A stretch of 64,000 nt of DNA, from positions 52,902,042 to 52,966,041 of the forward strand of contig CM060734.1 in the NCBI GenBank assembly GCA_030704615.1, read 5' to 3'. Of this stretch, positions 36,601 to 48,313 are shown one piece after another. The notes beneath the pieces are model-generated. The model made no database searches and had not been told where the DNA came from. It worked only from the letters and a program-made list of their open reading frames with translations. Source of the DNA: Takakia lepidozioides (lineage: Eukaryota > Streptophyta > Takakiopsida > Takakiales > Takakiaceae). The position numbers were made by a program, and so were the translations under genes. Position 1 is the stretch's first letter, and each line of letters begins with the position of its first letter.

Positions 36601-39600
36601 AACCCTCAAACTCAGCCCTGTTTTGACTCCCAATCTGCCTCACAAGGTTGCCATATCTCCCCCACAGGTGGTTACATGTCCGTGCCCTCCAACCATTGTC
36701 TCTCCATTGCATCCCTTATTCCCTCAAGAAGGTCCGGAAATTCTTTCCAAGCAAAACCATAACAAGCTGATTAGACAGCAGATGATGGAACTAAACGGTA
36801 AGTGGACCTCGAATCAGTGATCAGCTGCTCCACTTGCATAAAAAGTGATGTGGGTAGAGATTGACACTTCCCTACTGGAATATGAGGCACTTCGACTGTT
36901 CTTAGGATCCTCTGGTTCAGCTGTGTCATTCTACTGCGTCCCAAAGGCCTACAACGGACTCAAGAAAAAAGAACAGTCTTCTCTTGCTCCCAAAGACACC
37001 GTTCCACTCATGACTTTTATAGCACATCGTTGTGATGTCCAGTTTCTGGAACATAAGGATCACATGTGTAGATGATGATACTTTGAGGAGGAGCTACTCT
37101 TCTGTTCATAATTGCAAACGCTTTACCGAATCCAAATTCATTCACCAGAATGACAAAAACTCACCAGGTAGTCATCTTTCACAAGTTCAACAATTGCAGA
37201 CACCTTCTGATACAGCTCCACGCTCTCTTTCAGCACAGGATTGTGTCTCTGCTTTACAGATCATACATACCAAATTTTTAACAATAATCTTCTAATAAAG
37301 TTGAGGTACATATATTCCCTCCAAGGTCCACAGTACACGGCAAATCCCTCAGTGAAACTTTCCAGAGGCTTGCCCACTACCACCATCTTCTACTTACCCT
37401 ACACATAGACCCACTTTTCTCTACATGTTATCAGTCATATTACTGAACTTTGATAGAACGTGTCCCTCCCCATTGCAACCTGCACCCCTGAGATTCAACA
37501 CCAATACTGGCTCCATTCCTCAAAAACAGTTTAAAGACTTGCTTTTGCTACTCAGAAAAAAGACAGATCAATTGAAGTGCATAAACACAAGGATAAATTC
37601 GAGAGCTTTAATGGAAAGCAGAAAAGGCCCTTGGGCACTCCTCACATCAGACAAATAGAGCTGGCATGATTTTGCAGAGTGTGTAATCCACCATTCCAGT
37701 CCCATGTTCACAAAGTTGATACATAGGCTACCACCTCTGCATCTGTGTCAGATCTGTGAGAGCAACTGAAGATAAACCTCCTCAGTTACTTTCACAGATA
37801 CATCACAGAATCGAAGTGGTGGCATGCCTTCAGCCAATTCTGGTTTGCTTAGTTGAATCAAAACAGAATCCAGTCTGTTGCCAACCCCTGTCCCCAGGTT
37901 TTGACATTGGCATAAAACTTGCATGACATCCGCCGCACAGTTCTCTTTGTTGGCAGTTGTGTTAGTCCGAGAAAACATCCACACAGAACCTAGATTACAG
38001 ACTTTAGTCACTTGCATAACACGACGACTTACAAGCAACACAATCAACAGGAGAAACTTTGCCAATCACCCTGATCACCCCTCTTTTTAGGCAATATAGC
38101 ACTCTTGTAGCCAACCTACAGCCTAAACAGAAAGCAAAAGGGACTTAGAGTATGAGGTAAAGCTGGTGAGCCAAAATAGAGAATACAGGGTCGCCTTCCA
38201 CCTGGAATGTGTGGGAAGGGATGTATTCAAGAAGCGCTTTGCAGTCTTGTGGCCTAAAATAGAGAGGGAGAGAGACAGAAAAAGAGACTTGAGAATCCTA
38301 CTGTAATGCGCAATCTGCAAACTGGTTAGAACCCACCTTTAGCTTAGTTTTTTCTTTCTTTAGCAATATCTTTGACTCAGTCACTGGAAACAGTTCAGGG
38401 CGAAGGGTCAGGTCTGCAATCCCATCTGCCCTGACAACGTCCAGCACTCGTGCTTGAACCAGCTTCCCAACTTCAACTGGCCTGTCCACTGTCATGCACA
38501 ACAGACAAGAGTATTGTGTATTACAAGGCGAAGGTAACATACTGGATAGCAAAACCATATATCTATGGTAAAGAAGATTGGCGTACACTGATAGTGTGTA
38601 ACAAAGCCCACCACATCGCTGTGACTTTGTAAACTGACAATGACACCATAGTCCTTGATCTCCTGAATCTCCCCCTCCACACAGGTACCAATGGCAAGGC
38701 TATCCGTCCATTCCAGATTAGATACTCCACTGCCTTCAACAATCTGAACAGAGCAGCCCAACCAAAGAAACCCTCTCAACCTCACCCGATACTCCTGGCT
38801 ACTCTTAGTACAGTAAGGACCGGGTAGTACACAAGGAAACTACTCTACATGCATCGAATTAATTTACGTAGCTCAATTTATGACAGACCTCGTGAGAAGC
38901 AGTGAAGAGGTACTTAAACCAAAAGCAAGACGATGTAAAGAGAGGAAGAGACATGCCATGGGAGGAAAATAGAAGGGCAGACTGAATCTGACCCAAGAAA
39001 GAGGTAGAGATAAACCCATGGTAAGTAGCCTACTCCGACGTCACACTTGCCATGAATACTTTCCAATAATGCACTTAGACACAAACTAAATTCCAAGAGC
39101 CAGAAAAACAAAACCTGGACAACTACAAACTTACCTTATCCTCCTCCAGAAAGTACCCTTGAATTAGGGAGCCGTCTGTGGAGAAGCAGACAGATTGCTT
39201 CAGACATACACTGAACTTGCCAGTCTCCAAATTGACCTTCACGAATGAACATGACGATTCTAAGGTTAGGAAAAACGATTCAGAAAAAGTCCAGTCTATT
39301 GCATTGGCTCAGGAGAACCCATGAAACTGCAAACATTTCACAATACATGAAATCAAACAAAGTCACCGAAAAGATAAGAGCAGCAACCCTTACATCTAGC
39401 ACTTGAGCACGCACAGACTGTCCAACACTGAAGTGATTCGATGGGTCCCTCACAAATTCATCCGCCACCTACAGAAAAGTCCACCATATGCTGAAAGAAA
39501 AAGACAAACACGGAAAGCACCATACAAGCCTTGGAAGAGGAACAGAATAACCTGCAAGGGGCTATTACACCATGGATGTATTTTCACCTCTGGGACCTCT

Positions 39601-42600
39601 ACCCCCCAAAAAATGCACACCTTCCATCAAATGAATCATTTCTTGGTAGACACAATCATTCAAAGATGCATTCCAAGTGCCATCAAATCCCACCCTGCAT
39701 GCTATAGAAAAGTCCATTTACTACATGGAAACACATGCAAAACTTTAGCAATTTCCAAACAAGCCTGGTTCTCCAACAAATGAGGCAGCAGGCATCACAT
39801 ACACACTACAAGACTCAAAATTCTTCCTTCATTGGACCCAGAAAGGGACCCTGGTCTATAAACCTGGAATTGATAACAAACAAAACCATATATGGTAGTG
39901 GATTTCATCACAAACAAAGAGATCAAACCAACAAACACTAAGCAATTCACAAACAAAGCTATGCAAAGATGTACCTGAGGGATGCTTGCAAGCCCGGTCA
40001 GGCGTCCCAAAAATCGGACAAAGCAACCCCTTTCTGTGATATTTGCTATATAACCCTACACCAAACAATACCAACAACATACAAACATGGACTATCAACA
40101 TGTACCAGTAACGCCTCCAGCAATAAACTACAGCATGCAAGTCACCATTGTAAACCAGGAAACTGAAACACAAACAGCAAAAAGTTTCTAGAAACAATCA
40201 GTGTTGCTCACTACAAGAATAACTGGTTTTTTTAGTCAGAAATACGACAACACATCCTCAGGAAGAAAGAAAAGATGTGATACCAGAAAAAATAAACCTA
40301 CAAACTGTGTCCCGCTTTGGTTGATATTCCAATCATGCCCAGATTCCATACACAACATATACTGATACAGCCAGCTAAAAGATATTCCAGTCCATACCGG
40401 AATGATGGCTTGCACTTGTAGTTGGGAAACATCTGATGGTAGCGATGCCACTGCTTGCAAGAGAGAATACTTTGCTGAAATGATCAACTTCTGCTTCTCC
40501 GTTATTTCTGAAACTCACACAGTGTACCCCATAAATGGCATGTGGAACCAAAACAAGCTACACTCTCTCAAAATAAACAGGGGGAGGAGGAAGGATACAA
40601 ACAGAAAGCTCTCCTGGTAACAGTTTCTTCGGTCACTTACTAGGAGAAAATGACAGGCATACCGAGAACAAGGAGACGATCGAACTTGAGCCCAATTTTC
40701 ATGACCCCCCTTAGCTGCTCAACATGTCCTGTTCCACCCACACAGCCCTCAAGATCCTCTCACTCTTTGCGCCTCCCCTCACCCCCTGAACAATGCTGCT
40801 TCCAAGTTACAGGGCAAGATAACCACACCAAAATGTTCCATTAACTTAGAATCAAGTGCCGGACTTTGGTTACGTGATGCTAGACTCCACAACTTAATCA
40901 CTTTATGGAAAGAGCTGCAGAAAAAAGGTCACAACTGACAACAAGGAAGACTAGTTTTGACTCACCTACACTGTCAGCCAGGTGAGGGAAGGATAAGACT
41001 CCTTTCATCACCCCCTTGGCTGTTGGAACATCTAGCATAATACCATCCGCACCCACATGGGCAACTGTTCCAGATAAAATGATTCCAGGTTTCACTTCCT
41101 TCCCTGCTCCCTGAATTCCTTTGTCCCTACAGAATTTAGAACCCATCCACCATATCGCTGTCACAACACAACCAATCATCCTCCTTCAACTCCTTTCCCA
41201 AGCAGATTACCATTGCCACATCGTCAATGTCACCAAACAACACCCAAGCTTTTCCTTTTCTCAAGACGCATTCTAGGCAGGTTTGATAGTTTATCGTACA
41301 AAACATTCATCTACAAAGAGTTGGAAATGACCAAAACCTGGACAACACTATAATCTTTCAAATAACAAAGTGGAGCTCCTAGGGACCATCTGCCCAAACC
41401 CACAAGACCCCATCCAGAATCCTGGCAATGGTTATGATCTCAGTGCCTCCTATACACACCAACATACAATAAATAAAGTTGCTAATATAGTTGCAAAGAG
41501 TTTAATTGTCACTTCTGAGAGATATTATATAGATTGAGGACACACCTGAGGGAGGAGGTGACAAAGCTGAGGGAGAGGCGGGAAGACGAGGGATCAGAAC
41601 GTATCACACGACACTTGATACTTTGGCCCACATGGAAAACAGTGTCCGCCTTGACACCTGCATCAATACCAAGCTCTGTCCTGGAGGCAAATAACACCTA
41701 GCAACTTCAGAAAAGAGATGTCATAAACGCACCACCAGAGAAACTTGCAGGCTTAGTCAATACACAAACGATCCACATGCACAGAGTCTTTACTTCAGTC
41801 CTATCCACATGAAAATTTTAAAAAATTCTTTCCTAGCTTGTAGAACTCATGCCAGAAACAACTAAACAATATTACAGACCAGTCATAACACAAGAGTAAA
41901 GAGACCTCTTGCACAGCCAGACAAGTTCACAGGATGTTAATTAAGAAACAGGGGCAGAAGGCTTGCCTGTGTGCAAGGCCTTTCACATCGTTGTAGAAAC
42001 TCACAAAGCAGCCATACTCTTCAATACCCGTTATATAGCCATGTGTCACAAGGCCCTCTACAGCATCATCATAGCTAGTTACTGGTGTCAGCTTGGATGT
42101 CACCTGGACCCATCATTTTGCATGGACCCCATAAGCAGTTGTCACTAACTCCTCTTGTTCAATATGAAAGAACATAACCTCCCATATTATTCTTCTACCT
42201 TCAAGGAACTGGCAGAAGAGAGGTTAAAAAGAATTTCACAATTGGAAACAAATGAAAGATATGCCACAGAGATTTGACAAAAGGAATAGAAAACACTGAC
42301 CATAATTTTCTTGTGTGTGAGACTGATCTTCTTTGCTTGGAGGTCACACGTCAAAACTCGAAACTTCATCCTGACTCCCACCTGGGCAGTGTCACCGTGG
42401 AAGGTCTTTTAGAGACAAGCAAGACCCCATAACACATATAGGACAAGAAAAATCATGCCCACTCTAATGCCTCAAAACGTACTCAAAATAGATAACACAG
42501 AGGGACAGAATTTAGCACTAGACTCGTTCCTCCTGCTGAGATGTTGTGCTTTCTTCCGGATTGAGAGTAAGCCAAGAACCTGGAACTTCGCACTTGGAGC

Positions 42601-45600
42601 CACTCTTGGAAATTCAGACATGTGCTGGAGAGGGCAGAGGGCTCTCAGCCCATCAGCCAACTGTATGAAGGCACCATATGGCTCCACATTTGCAACTGTG
42701 CCTCGCACTACCATGGCTGGCTTCACATCTGCATAGCCGAGCAACAGCTGCTCGACAACTGATTCCTGCATCCAAACACAATATTGCAGTTAATATTTCC
42801 TTTCCATCGGCAACCATATGGTGTGGCATATGGACTGTCCAACAGTAGTACACTACACAAGGAAGATGAAGATGTCCCTTGACACAAGAGTAGCCACTTA
42901 TGTGTAAAATAGCAGGATAAGCATGCTGCATGTTGCATAAGAAGAAAGCATCTTCAGGGGGGAGAGATTGTACTCATAAGACGTTGTTTGCCGTAGCCTT
43001 GTGGCCATTGACCCCGCGCCCAGTTTGAGCGGGAACAAAAGGGGAGAGATTGTACTCATAAGACGTTGTTTGCCGTAGCCTTGTGGCCATTGCAAAAGGG
43101 GAGAGAGAGAGAGAGAGAGAGAGGGGAGGGGGAGAGGTGGGGATGCCAAAACAACAAAACAGGTTACAACCAAGACCTTCAAAGAAGCAATGGCCAAGGC
43201 ATCCATGATCCGAAACCCTATTACACGGCTGCGCACTTTCTTGCCCTCCTTGTAGATCTTTTCCAGCTTTGCAACGTGCTCATCAGACACATTTGATATC
43301 TACACCAGAACAATGAATTAATCATGATCCTGTGAGTTACCATATACCAAACCAATTGTATTTGTTGGGAGAATACCAGGTCCCAGATAATCAACTTCGA
43401 TCCTACAATTTGCCTTGACATAATATACAAGCCAGAGTACCGTAGTTAAGCACAAGACCATCTCAAGCCCCTACACCTCCCTCTGCTTTCACAAAAAAGG
43501 TATATTAAGCCCAGGAATATGTTTCTCAAAAGCATTCAAAATAACAAGGAATTTAAACCTCTCACAACAACCACTAGTTTGAATGGGAGAACTGACAATC
43601 CAACAGGGCAACCACAGTAACCCACATGGACATATGCAGCAGCAGCAGAGTCCTTGCATGGAAGCTCAAGAAGTAGCCCAATAGTTGGGTCCACCCGACG
43701 CACAACTGCCTTCTCAAAAACATCCCCCACCTCCACAGCCTGCAACCAACACATTCTTACCTTGTCATGAAGTTCTCTCTCTATAGCCAGTGATGAATAC
43801 AAGCTACAACACAAGGTGCAAAACATATAATCGAACAGTGTGTTAATGTAGTATTCTTTGACTGGACACAAGGAAACCAGCCCACTAATCAAGCGAAACA
43901 GATACTGCAACCTGAAGGCACCCTTAAAAGAGGGCTCCAATGCTTGAGATAAACAATGGACTTACCAGGGAAGGGGCTGTATAACGGAGAAGTTGTGGGT
44001 TGAGTGTCAGCCCCACTGACTTAGTGACTGGATTTACAAACAGAATCCGTGCTTTTAACTGACACATGCAACCAGGACGTGCATTAACATATCAAACCAA
44101 GTTTCGGCAGCTGAAATTTTCCAGATAAAGTTGACAGCTCAGGAAGTACTGCACATGTGATATTATATACTTTAATATGCATAATAATGCAGTAGTACTA
44201 CTTCTGGCTGTCCCAGAAACCTATCAAGAAGACTCCAGGTGCATATCTTTATTTTCCAAATCCTTTCTTGCCAGTCATCCATCAACCCAAGCTAACCATC
44301 AAATTTTGTAGTAACTCATGTGATGGGTTAGCCTGTCAAGAAGTTGAGACTCGTCAATCACTTCACCCAACAATCAAAGAGAGCATTCCAAGCCATGTTC
44401 ACTCTAACAATGTCCACCACAAGGTGCATAAGAACCTATAGAGATTTGGTAATCACCAAGATGCAGGTCTGTCCCAGTCTTTCTTTCCGTCCACTCAGCT
44501 CAGTAAAGCAAGAGCCAAGAAATTTTTAAAACGCAACAAATGGAAAGGAAGCTTACACGCTGGTTTACAGAATACTTCTCACTCCACTTCGGACCAGGCA
44601 GTGGGTCCTCAAGATGAAAGATGTCAACCTAAATCACCATCAAATACATGCAATGAGCACACCTATTCCAGTGTAATAATTAGGCATGGCTTCAAGTCTT
44701 TTCCCACTTTTGACAGCGAAATTTGCAAAACTCAATGGAGTTATTGCCAGAAAGCACTGTTCTTATGTCACACATTTCATATAAGATATTGAAACAACAA
44801 CCAGAATATAGAAAATACTGTCGGTTAGCTACGAGCCTTATTTTACTGAATTTTAGGTGAATTGTATTGGCAAACCAAAACACCATTTACTCGAACCCTG
44901 TTCAACCCTACAAATCTGGAGAAAATGTGTTCCTCCCTATAAAATTAGCTGCATAAGACTTGTGAGTTCCATTGCAAAACCAGGAAGGAATCTTTGAAAA
45001 AATAATCAAGAGACCGAGTAAATGGTTATGTGCCTTACAGTTCCAGAAAAGTAAGTAAGAAAGGAGAGGAGAACCCCATTGTTCATGATTGCTCGCACGC
45101 GTACGTTAACCAGTGATCCAGGCATGAGGAGCTCTAGTGTCAGGCCTGCATACTCTTTTACCTTTCAACCCACCACATTTGACTCTCATCAAGACATGAA
45201 AGTCCAAAACAATCTGCTTATAGCATGTCTGCTTGGACTCAAACTTCAACTACGTTTCAATCAACTTACTACTAAACTCTGTACTTAGATAGCTGATGAG
45301 AGATAATTATGAGAACGAACACAGCAAACCCCAGCAAGAAATGAGTAAGCGAGACAAAGAAAACCCACTGTATCCAAAATGAGGAAGTATGTCCAACAAA
45401 TCCAACATATGAGACTAAAGAGCCTCCCAGGCGCTCAACACATCCAACCAACTTATGGCAGCACTGCAATACCATAACCCAATAGTTGTTGTCAAGCAAG
45501 CACCACAGCCAAGTAAGCAGAGGAACCAGAGCTTAGCCTGGGAAGATTAAGTACTGTGTTGGACGCCACCAGAGAAGGAGTGGACTTCAATGTCACGGTA

Positions 45601-47737
45601 CCCCTCTTCTTGTCTACTGAGGTCACTACACCTTGCACAAGTTGTCCTTTCCGCAGCTTGGGTGCCTCTTCTCCTGTTCACACCCATACCACTACAATCT
45701 AAGACTGCATTCTTTGACGAGCTAGATTCTATCTCTCTTGCAGCCTACCTGCATGAGGGACACATCTGATGTTGGTTTGGATTACTCTGCTACCCATGCA
45801 TCACCATGGCCTCTTTCTCTCACTCCCTCCCTGCAGTGCTCATTTTCTTGTGTGTGTTTTGTTCAACTTTACTTTGAGAAGCATAGAGGTTAGAACTAGG
45901 ATTACCATGTTATGTTGGCCGGAAAGCATTCCTGCTGTGTGGTTAAAACAAGCAAAAAATGGATTAGAGAGTGGAAGACCTCATGTTTTGGATGCGCACA
46001 CAGATCTGATTAAATGAGACACTGCTTCAGAAATACAAGGCTGCTGGTAGTTACCATCCATGTAATTGCGATGTAACAGGAAACCAGACATGACAGACAC
46101 CCCAAAGGAGAGCAGATAGCCATGATCCTCCACACTCACAACTGTTGCTGTCATCACCTGCAACAAATACACTTGACAAATCAGCATCCTGCATCCAAAA
46201 CAAATCCTAGGTCTCAAATCCTATGAGGGATTAAAATACAACATTAGAAGGTTCTTACTTGGCCTTCATGTACAGCATCAATCATAAGCCCTTCATGAAG
46301 ATAGCCAAGGCGCAGTGAGAGCTCAATGCGTCGACCTTTCTTCTCTTGCTTGCCCTTTGCAAGCTCCAATTTGAGCACCGTGCACGCCACCAATTGCCCA
46401 ACAATGAACAACTCCATCAATGGTGAGACCTCATTTTCCTGTATGAGAACCGATTCAAACTTCAGCTGAAGTCCCAAGCTATGTGGAGGGGCTCATTTGC
46501 TACTACAATTGATAAGACGTTAAGTACAGTGTTGCATCTGTGAATACACCGTACCTCTACATACAAAAACTAGGGCATTCATCTTGTGACTTAAAAGGTC
46601 AAAACTTGATTGCACATGAAAGGCACCATCAGGGGTTTCTAGTCGTTCAAGTGGCAACACTCCAACAGATACCTGGAACCATTCTGCCATACATCCAAGA
46701 TAAGGCTCAGCCTTAGTATCTAGAAGAGCATTTGATAAAAACCGAATGATAAAATCAACGTCATAATACCTCATCATTGCCTCCTACCAGATGGCCATCA
46801 TTCTCCATCAATGGTACCTCCTCATTTTTACGCCGTTTCTTAACCTTTTTGCTGGCTTTCACATTGTTCTTGAACAACACATCCGAAGCCTCCTCAGCCA
46901 ATACAAACCCCCGTAACCCTCCAGGAAGGCTAACCACCAGATCCTTGTTGTTGATCTCCGCAATGGCTCCCCATATTTTCATCCCAACACAAAGGCTCTG
47001 CAGGTATGTGAAGCAATCAACAACTTGCTGGCAACTGGCAAAGGGCAGCAGTATATTCTGTGCCACGCACACACTCAACCACATCCTATCCCCAAAAACT
47101 AATGTCCCTCTAACTCTTTCTGCAAAATGGCGACAGCTGATAGACACGGTCACCTTGGAGCCCGTAGATGCCACCTAAGAAACCAGTTAGGCAGCACACT
47201 ATCACATGTAGGTTAAAGAGTATCGAGTGTCTAATTCTGTGTTTATTTTCGGGCGTGTACAGCTGTGTTAGTGTCATGGTCTCCCACCTTGTACCGCAGC
47301 ATCTCCACAGACTTTGGGAGGTTCCCGGTAACTCCACCAGTGAGAAGGACATCTTCCTCACCGGGCCCCTTATCCTTAGCTCTGAGAGGCCCACTGTAAC
47401 GCTTCTTTGGCTGCTTTCTCTCCTTTTCAAACTCCGCATCTGCCTGGGCGCGGGCTTCACGAATCTCAGCAGCAGTCAATGCGCTCGCCCCCCCTGCAGG
47501 AAAACACCCAAAAAAATTCCAGTGAGTGCAAGACCATACAGGCCCATATAGGGAGAAAAAAAAAATGGTATCATACTAGAAATCACCACATCGAACTGGT
47601 CGTGGAAGTAGAAGGAGAGACACAAGGATAATACCTCTTGGGAAATCAGCATCGTCGTTTAATGGCACCGATGTTGCAGCCCTCTTCTGAAATTCATCGG
47701 CTCCCGCTGCTTCATCCTTTTTCCTCTTCCCAGCCAT
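27670..47737 (-). CDS. RRP5: RRP5 homologue, rRNA biogenesis protein with S1 and HAT repeats, 39 coding exons
   Basis: RRP5 is a nucleolar scaffold for pre-rRNA cleavage in both small- and large-subunit maturation (known for the family). The exons listed in the block entries sum to 5973 nt, 1990 aa, close to other plant RRP5 proteins, and all junction phases agree. The N-terminus is a lysine-rich tail ([12 protein letters not shown]). It is followed by about a dozen S1 RNA-binding repeats, an acidic linker and C-terminal HAT/TPR-like repeats ending [20 protein letters not shown]. The start ATG (47735-47737) is chosen because the charged N-terminal segment begins there and the sequence upstream in frame is hydrophobic and unlike the family. 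Introns range from under 100 bp to about 1.2 kb, and two begin with GC. A telo-box lies about 260 bp upstream. No frameshift or stop was found in any exon, so the gene appears functional. Confidence 0.95.
30910..34070 (-). CDS. RRP5: RRP5 exons 27-32: last S1 repeats
   Basis: Exons in transcript order are 33911-34070, 32940-33627, 32213-32273, 31766-31911, 31279-31474 and 30910-31008. The large 688-nt exon 28 encodes two S1 repeats separated by a Lys/Glu/Asp-rich stretch ([33 protein letters not shown]). Exons 29-32 read through the most conserved S1 pair of the family: [20 protein letters not shown], then [35 protein letters not shown] and [20 protein letters not shown]. Confidence 0.9.
32344..32792. 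repeat. 229-bp tandem duplication in RRP5 intron 28
   Basis: Two nearly identical units, about 32344-32572 and 32573-32792, each beginning ggattgttaagctgtcaaa and ending gactgcacactca. They differ at only a handful of positions, so the duplication is recent. It lies between exon 28 (32940-33627) and exon 29 (32213-32273). Confidence 0.9.
34739..42381 (-). CDS. RRP5: RRP5 exons 13-26: central S1 repeats
   Basis: Exons in transcript order are 42301-42381, 41967-42103, 41546-41680, 40966-41126, 40398-40507, 39975-40055, 39394-39468, 39135-39236, 38589-38743, 38337-38481, 37165-37224, 35818-35921, 35312-35459 and 34739-34813. Typical S1 strands include [39 protein letters not shown] and [17 protein letters not shown]. 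Exon 23 is only 60 nt ([20 protein letters not shown]). Its acceptor is the least certain in the model. Exon 14 ends at donor AG|GCAAGC and exon 26 at CAG|GCAAGT, both GC-AG introns, and each joins in frame to an unmistakable next exon. Confidence 0.85.
34820..35030 (-). repeat. Diverged tandem duplication in RRP5 intron 25
   Basis: Read on the minus strand, 35025-34945 and 34905-34825 both encode a [21 protein letters not shown]-like string, with about 75 to 80 percent visible base agreement. The frame conservation first suggests an exon. However, exon 25 (ending VVEAE) joins exactly to exon 26 ([10 protein letters not shown]) without it, so the block is read as intronic. Confidence 0.6.
42580..47737 (-). 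CDS. RRP5: RRP5 exons 1-12: N-terminus and first S1 repeats
   Basis: Exons in transcript order are 47635-47737, 47288-47493, 46770-46997, 46259-46465, 46055-46157, 45527-45673, 45039-45145, 44557-44628, 43966-44058, 43626-43739, 43177-43299 and 42580-42765. Exon 2 ends [11 protein letters not shown] and joins exon 3 [19 protein letters not shown] without a gap against the family. Exon 3 carries [14 protein letters not shown] and exon 11 [20 protein letters not shown]. Exon 12 carries [20 protein letters not shown], the start of an S1 fold. Exon 10 uses donor CAT|GTGGGT so that the frame runs [12 protein letters not shown]. Confidence 0.9.
42962..43096 (-). mobile_element. Truncated LINE 3'-tail dimer in RRP5 intron 11
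   Basis: The minus strand carries gtcaatggccacaaggctac followed by ggcaaacaacgtcttatgag. This is the 3' terminus of the element at 265-1557. It occurs twice head to tail: a longer copy of about 78 bp starting from the CCCTTTTGTTCCCGCTC segment (about 42966-43043) and a shorter copy (about 43044-43096). The match to 1466-1541 is exact over the longer copy. The block lies in the intron between exons 43177-43299 and 42580-42765 and adjoins a GA repeat. Confidence 0.88.
43100..43124. repeat. GA dinucleotide microsatellite
   Basis: An uninterrupted GA run directly after the LINE-tail dimer in RRP5 intron 11. On the minus strand it is a CT run like the one that follows the tail at 1563-1580. Confidence 0.85.
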
Positions 47738-48313
47738 AAAATTCTGGCCTCTCTGTTTCTCCTTTGCACAACAAATTGCGCACCAGCCACTTTGGTGGGA
47801 GGAGAAAAAAAGAACATAAAACTTCACAGAATTTCCATATTAAACTACGAGGCCGACAGCCCCCACACCAAAACTTCTAGGAGCACCACGGGCATGAAAT
47901 CGCAGTCAAGATACTTCAAACTCAGAGACAAACAAATGCTTTCGAATCACTACTGAACTCCAGCAGAAAACGATTGAATCCTCAAGGGGCTCTAAACTCT
48001 AAACCCTAAACCCCATACTTTGCTTATTCTTAAATAATGATCCTTTAGAAGTATTTCTTCACAAATGCTCAAGTTTCTAACTCAACTTAGGAAATCCTGC
48101 ATAGCTTTATAAAAAGACCCAAGTGGGGTGACTGTACAAATGGGTGTAACTGTCCCCAAGAGGAAACAACCAAAGCTCGTAGAGCTAGATATATTAACAC
48201 AAAGAACAAAATCAAACTATTCTAGTATCACCTACAGCCTGAAGAAGGTCAGACAACAGGAAAGAGGGTGGATCAGAGAGTGCGGGGAGGCGAGATGAAG
48301 CCGCCCCAACAAC
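47738..48313 (-). promoter_or_regulatory. RRP5 promoter region with telo-box
   Basis: Sequence between the RRP5 start codon and the neighbouring retroelement. The plus strand reads AAACCCTAAACCCC at 48001-48014, preceded by degenerate repeats of the same motif (ctaaactctaaaccctaa, 47992 onward). On the coding strand this is the plant telo-box, commonly found in promoters of ribosomal-protein and ribosome-biogenesis genes. The transcription start is not determined. Confidence 0.6.

Noticed and set aside
37748-38065. 105-codon minus ORF between RRP5 exons, at first taken as coding
   Set aside because: Exons 37165-37224 and 35818-35921 join the flanking S1 repeats in frame without it, and its sequence has no S1 character.
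46520-46777. 85-codon minus ORF between RRP5 exons 3 and 4
   Set aside because: Exon 3 ends and exon 4 begins in phase 0 and agree with the family. The ORF does not resemble RRP5.
47146-47174. Possible 21-nt RRP5 microexon (VASTGSK)
   Set aside because: Joining exon 2 directly to exon 3 aligns without a gap to other plant RRP5 proteins. The microexon would add unmatched residues.
47992-48014. Interstitial telomere array
   Set aside because: Only one full and a few degenerate AAACCCT units are present. A promoter telo-box upstream of a ribosome-biogenesis gene explains it better.
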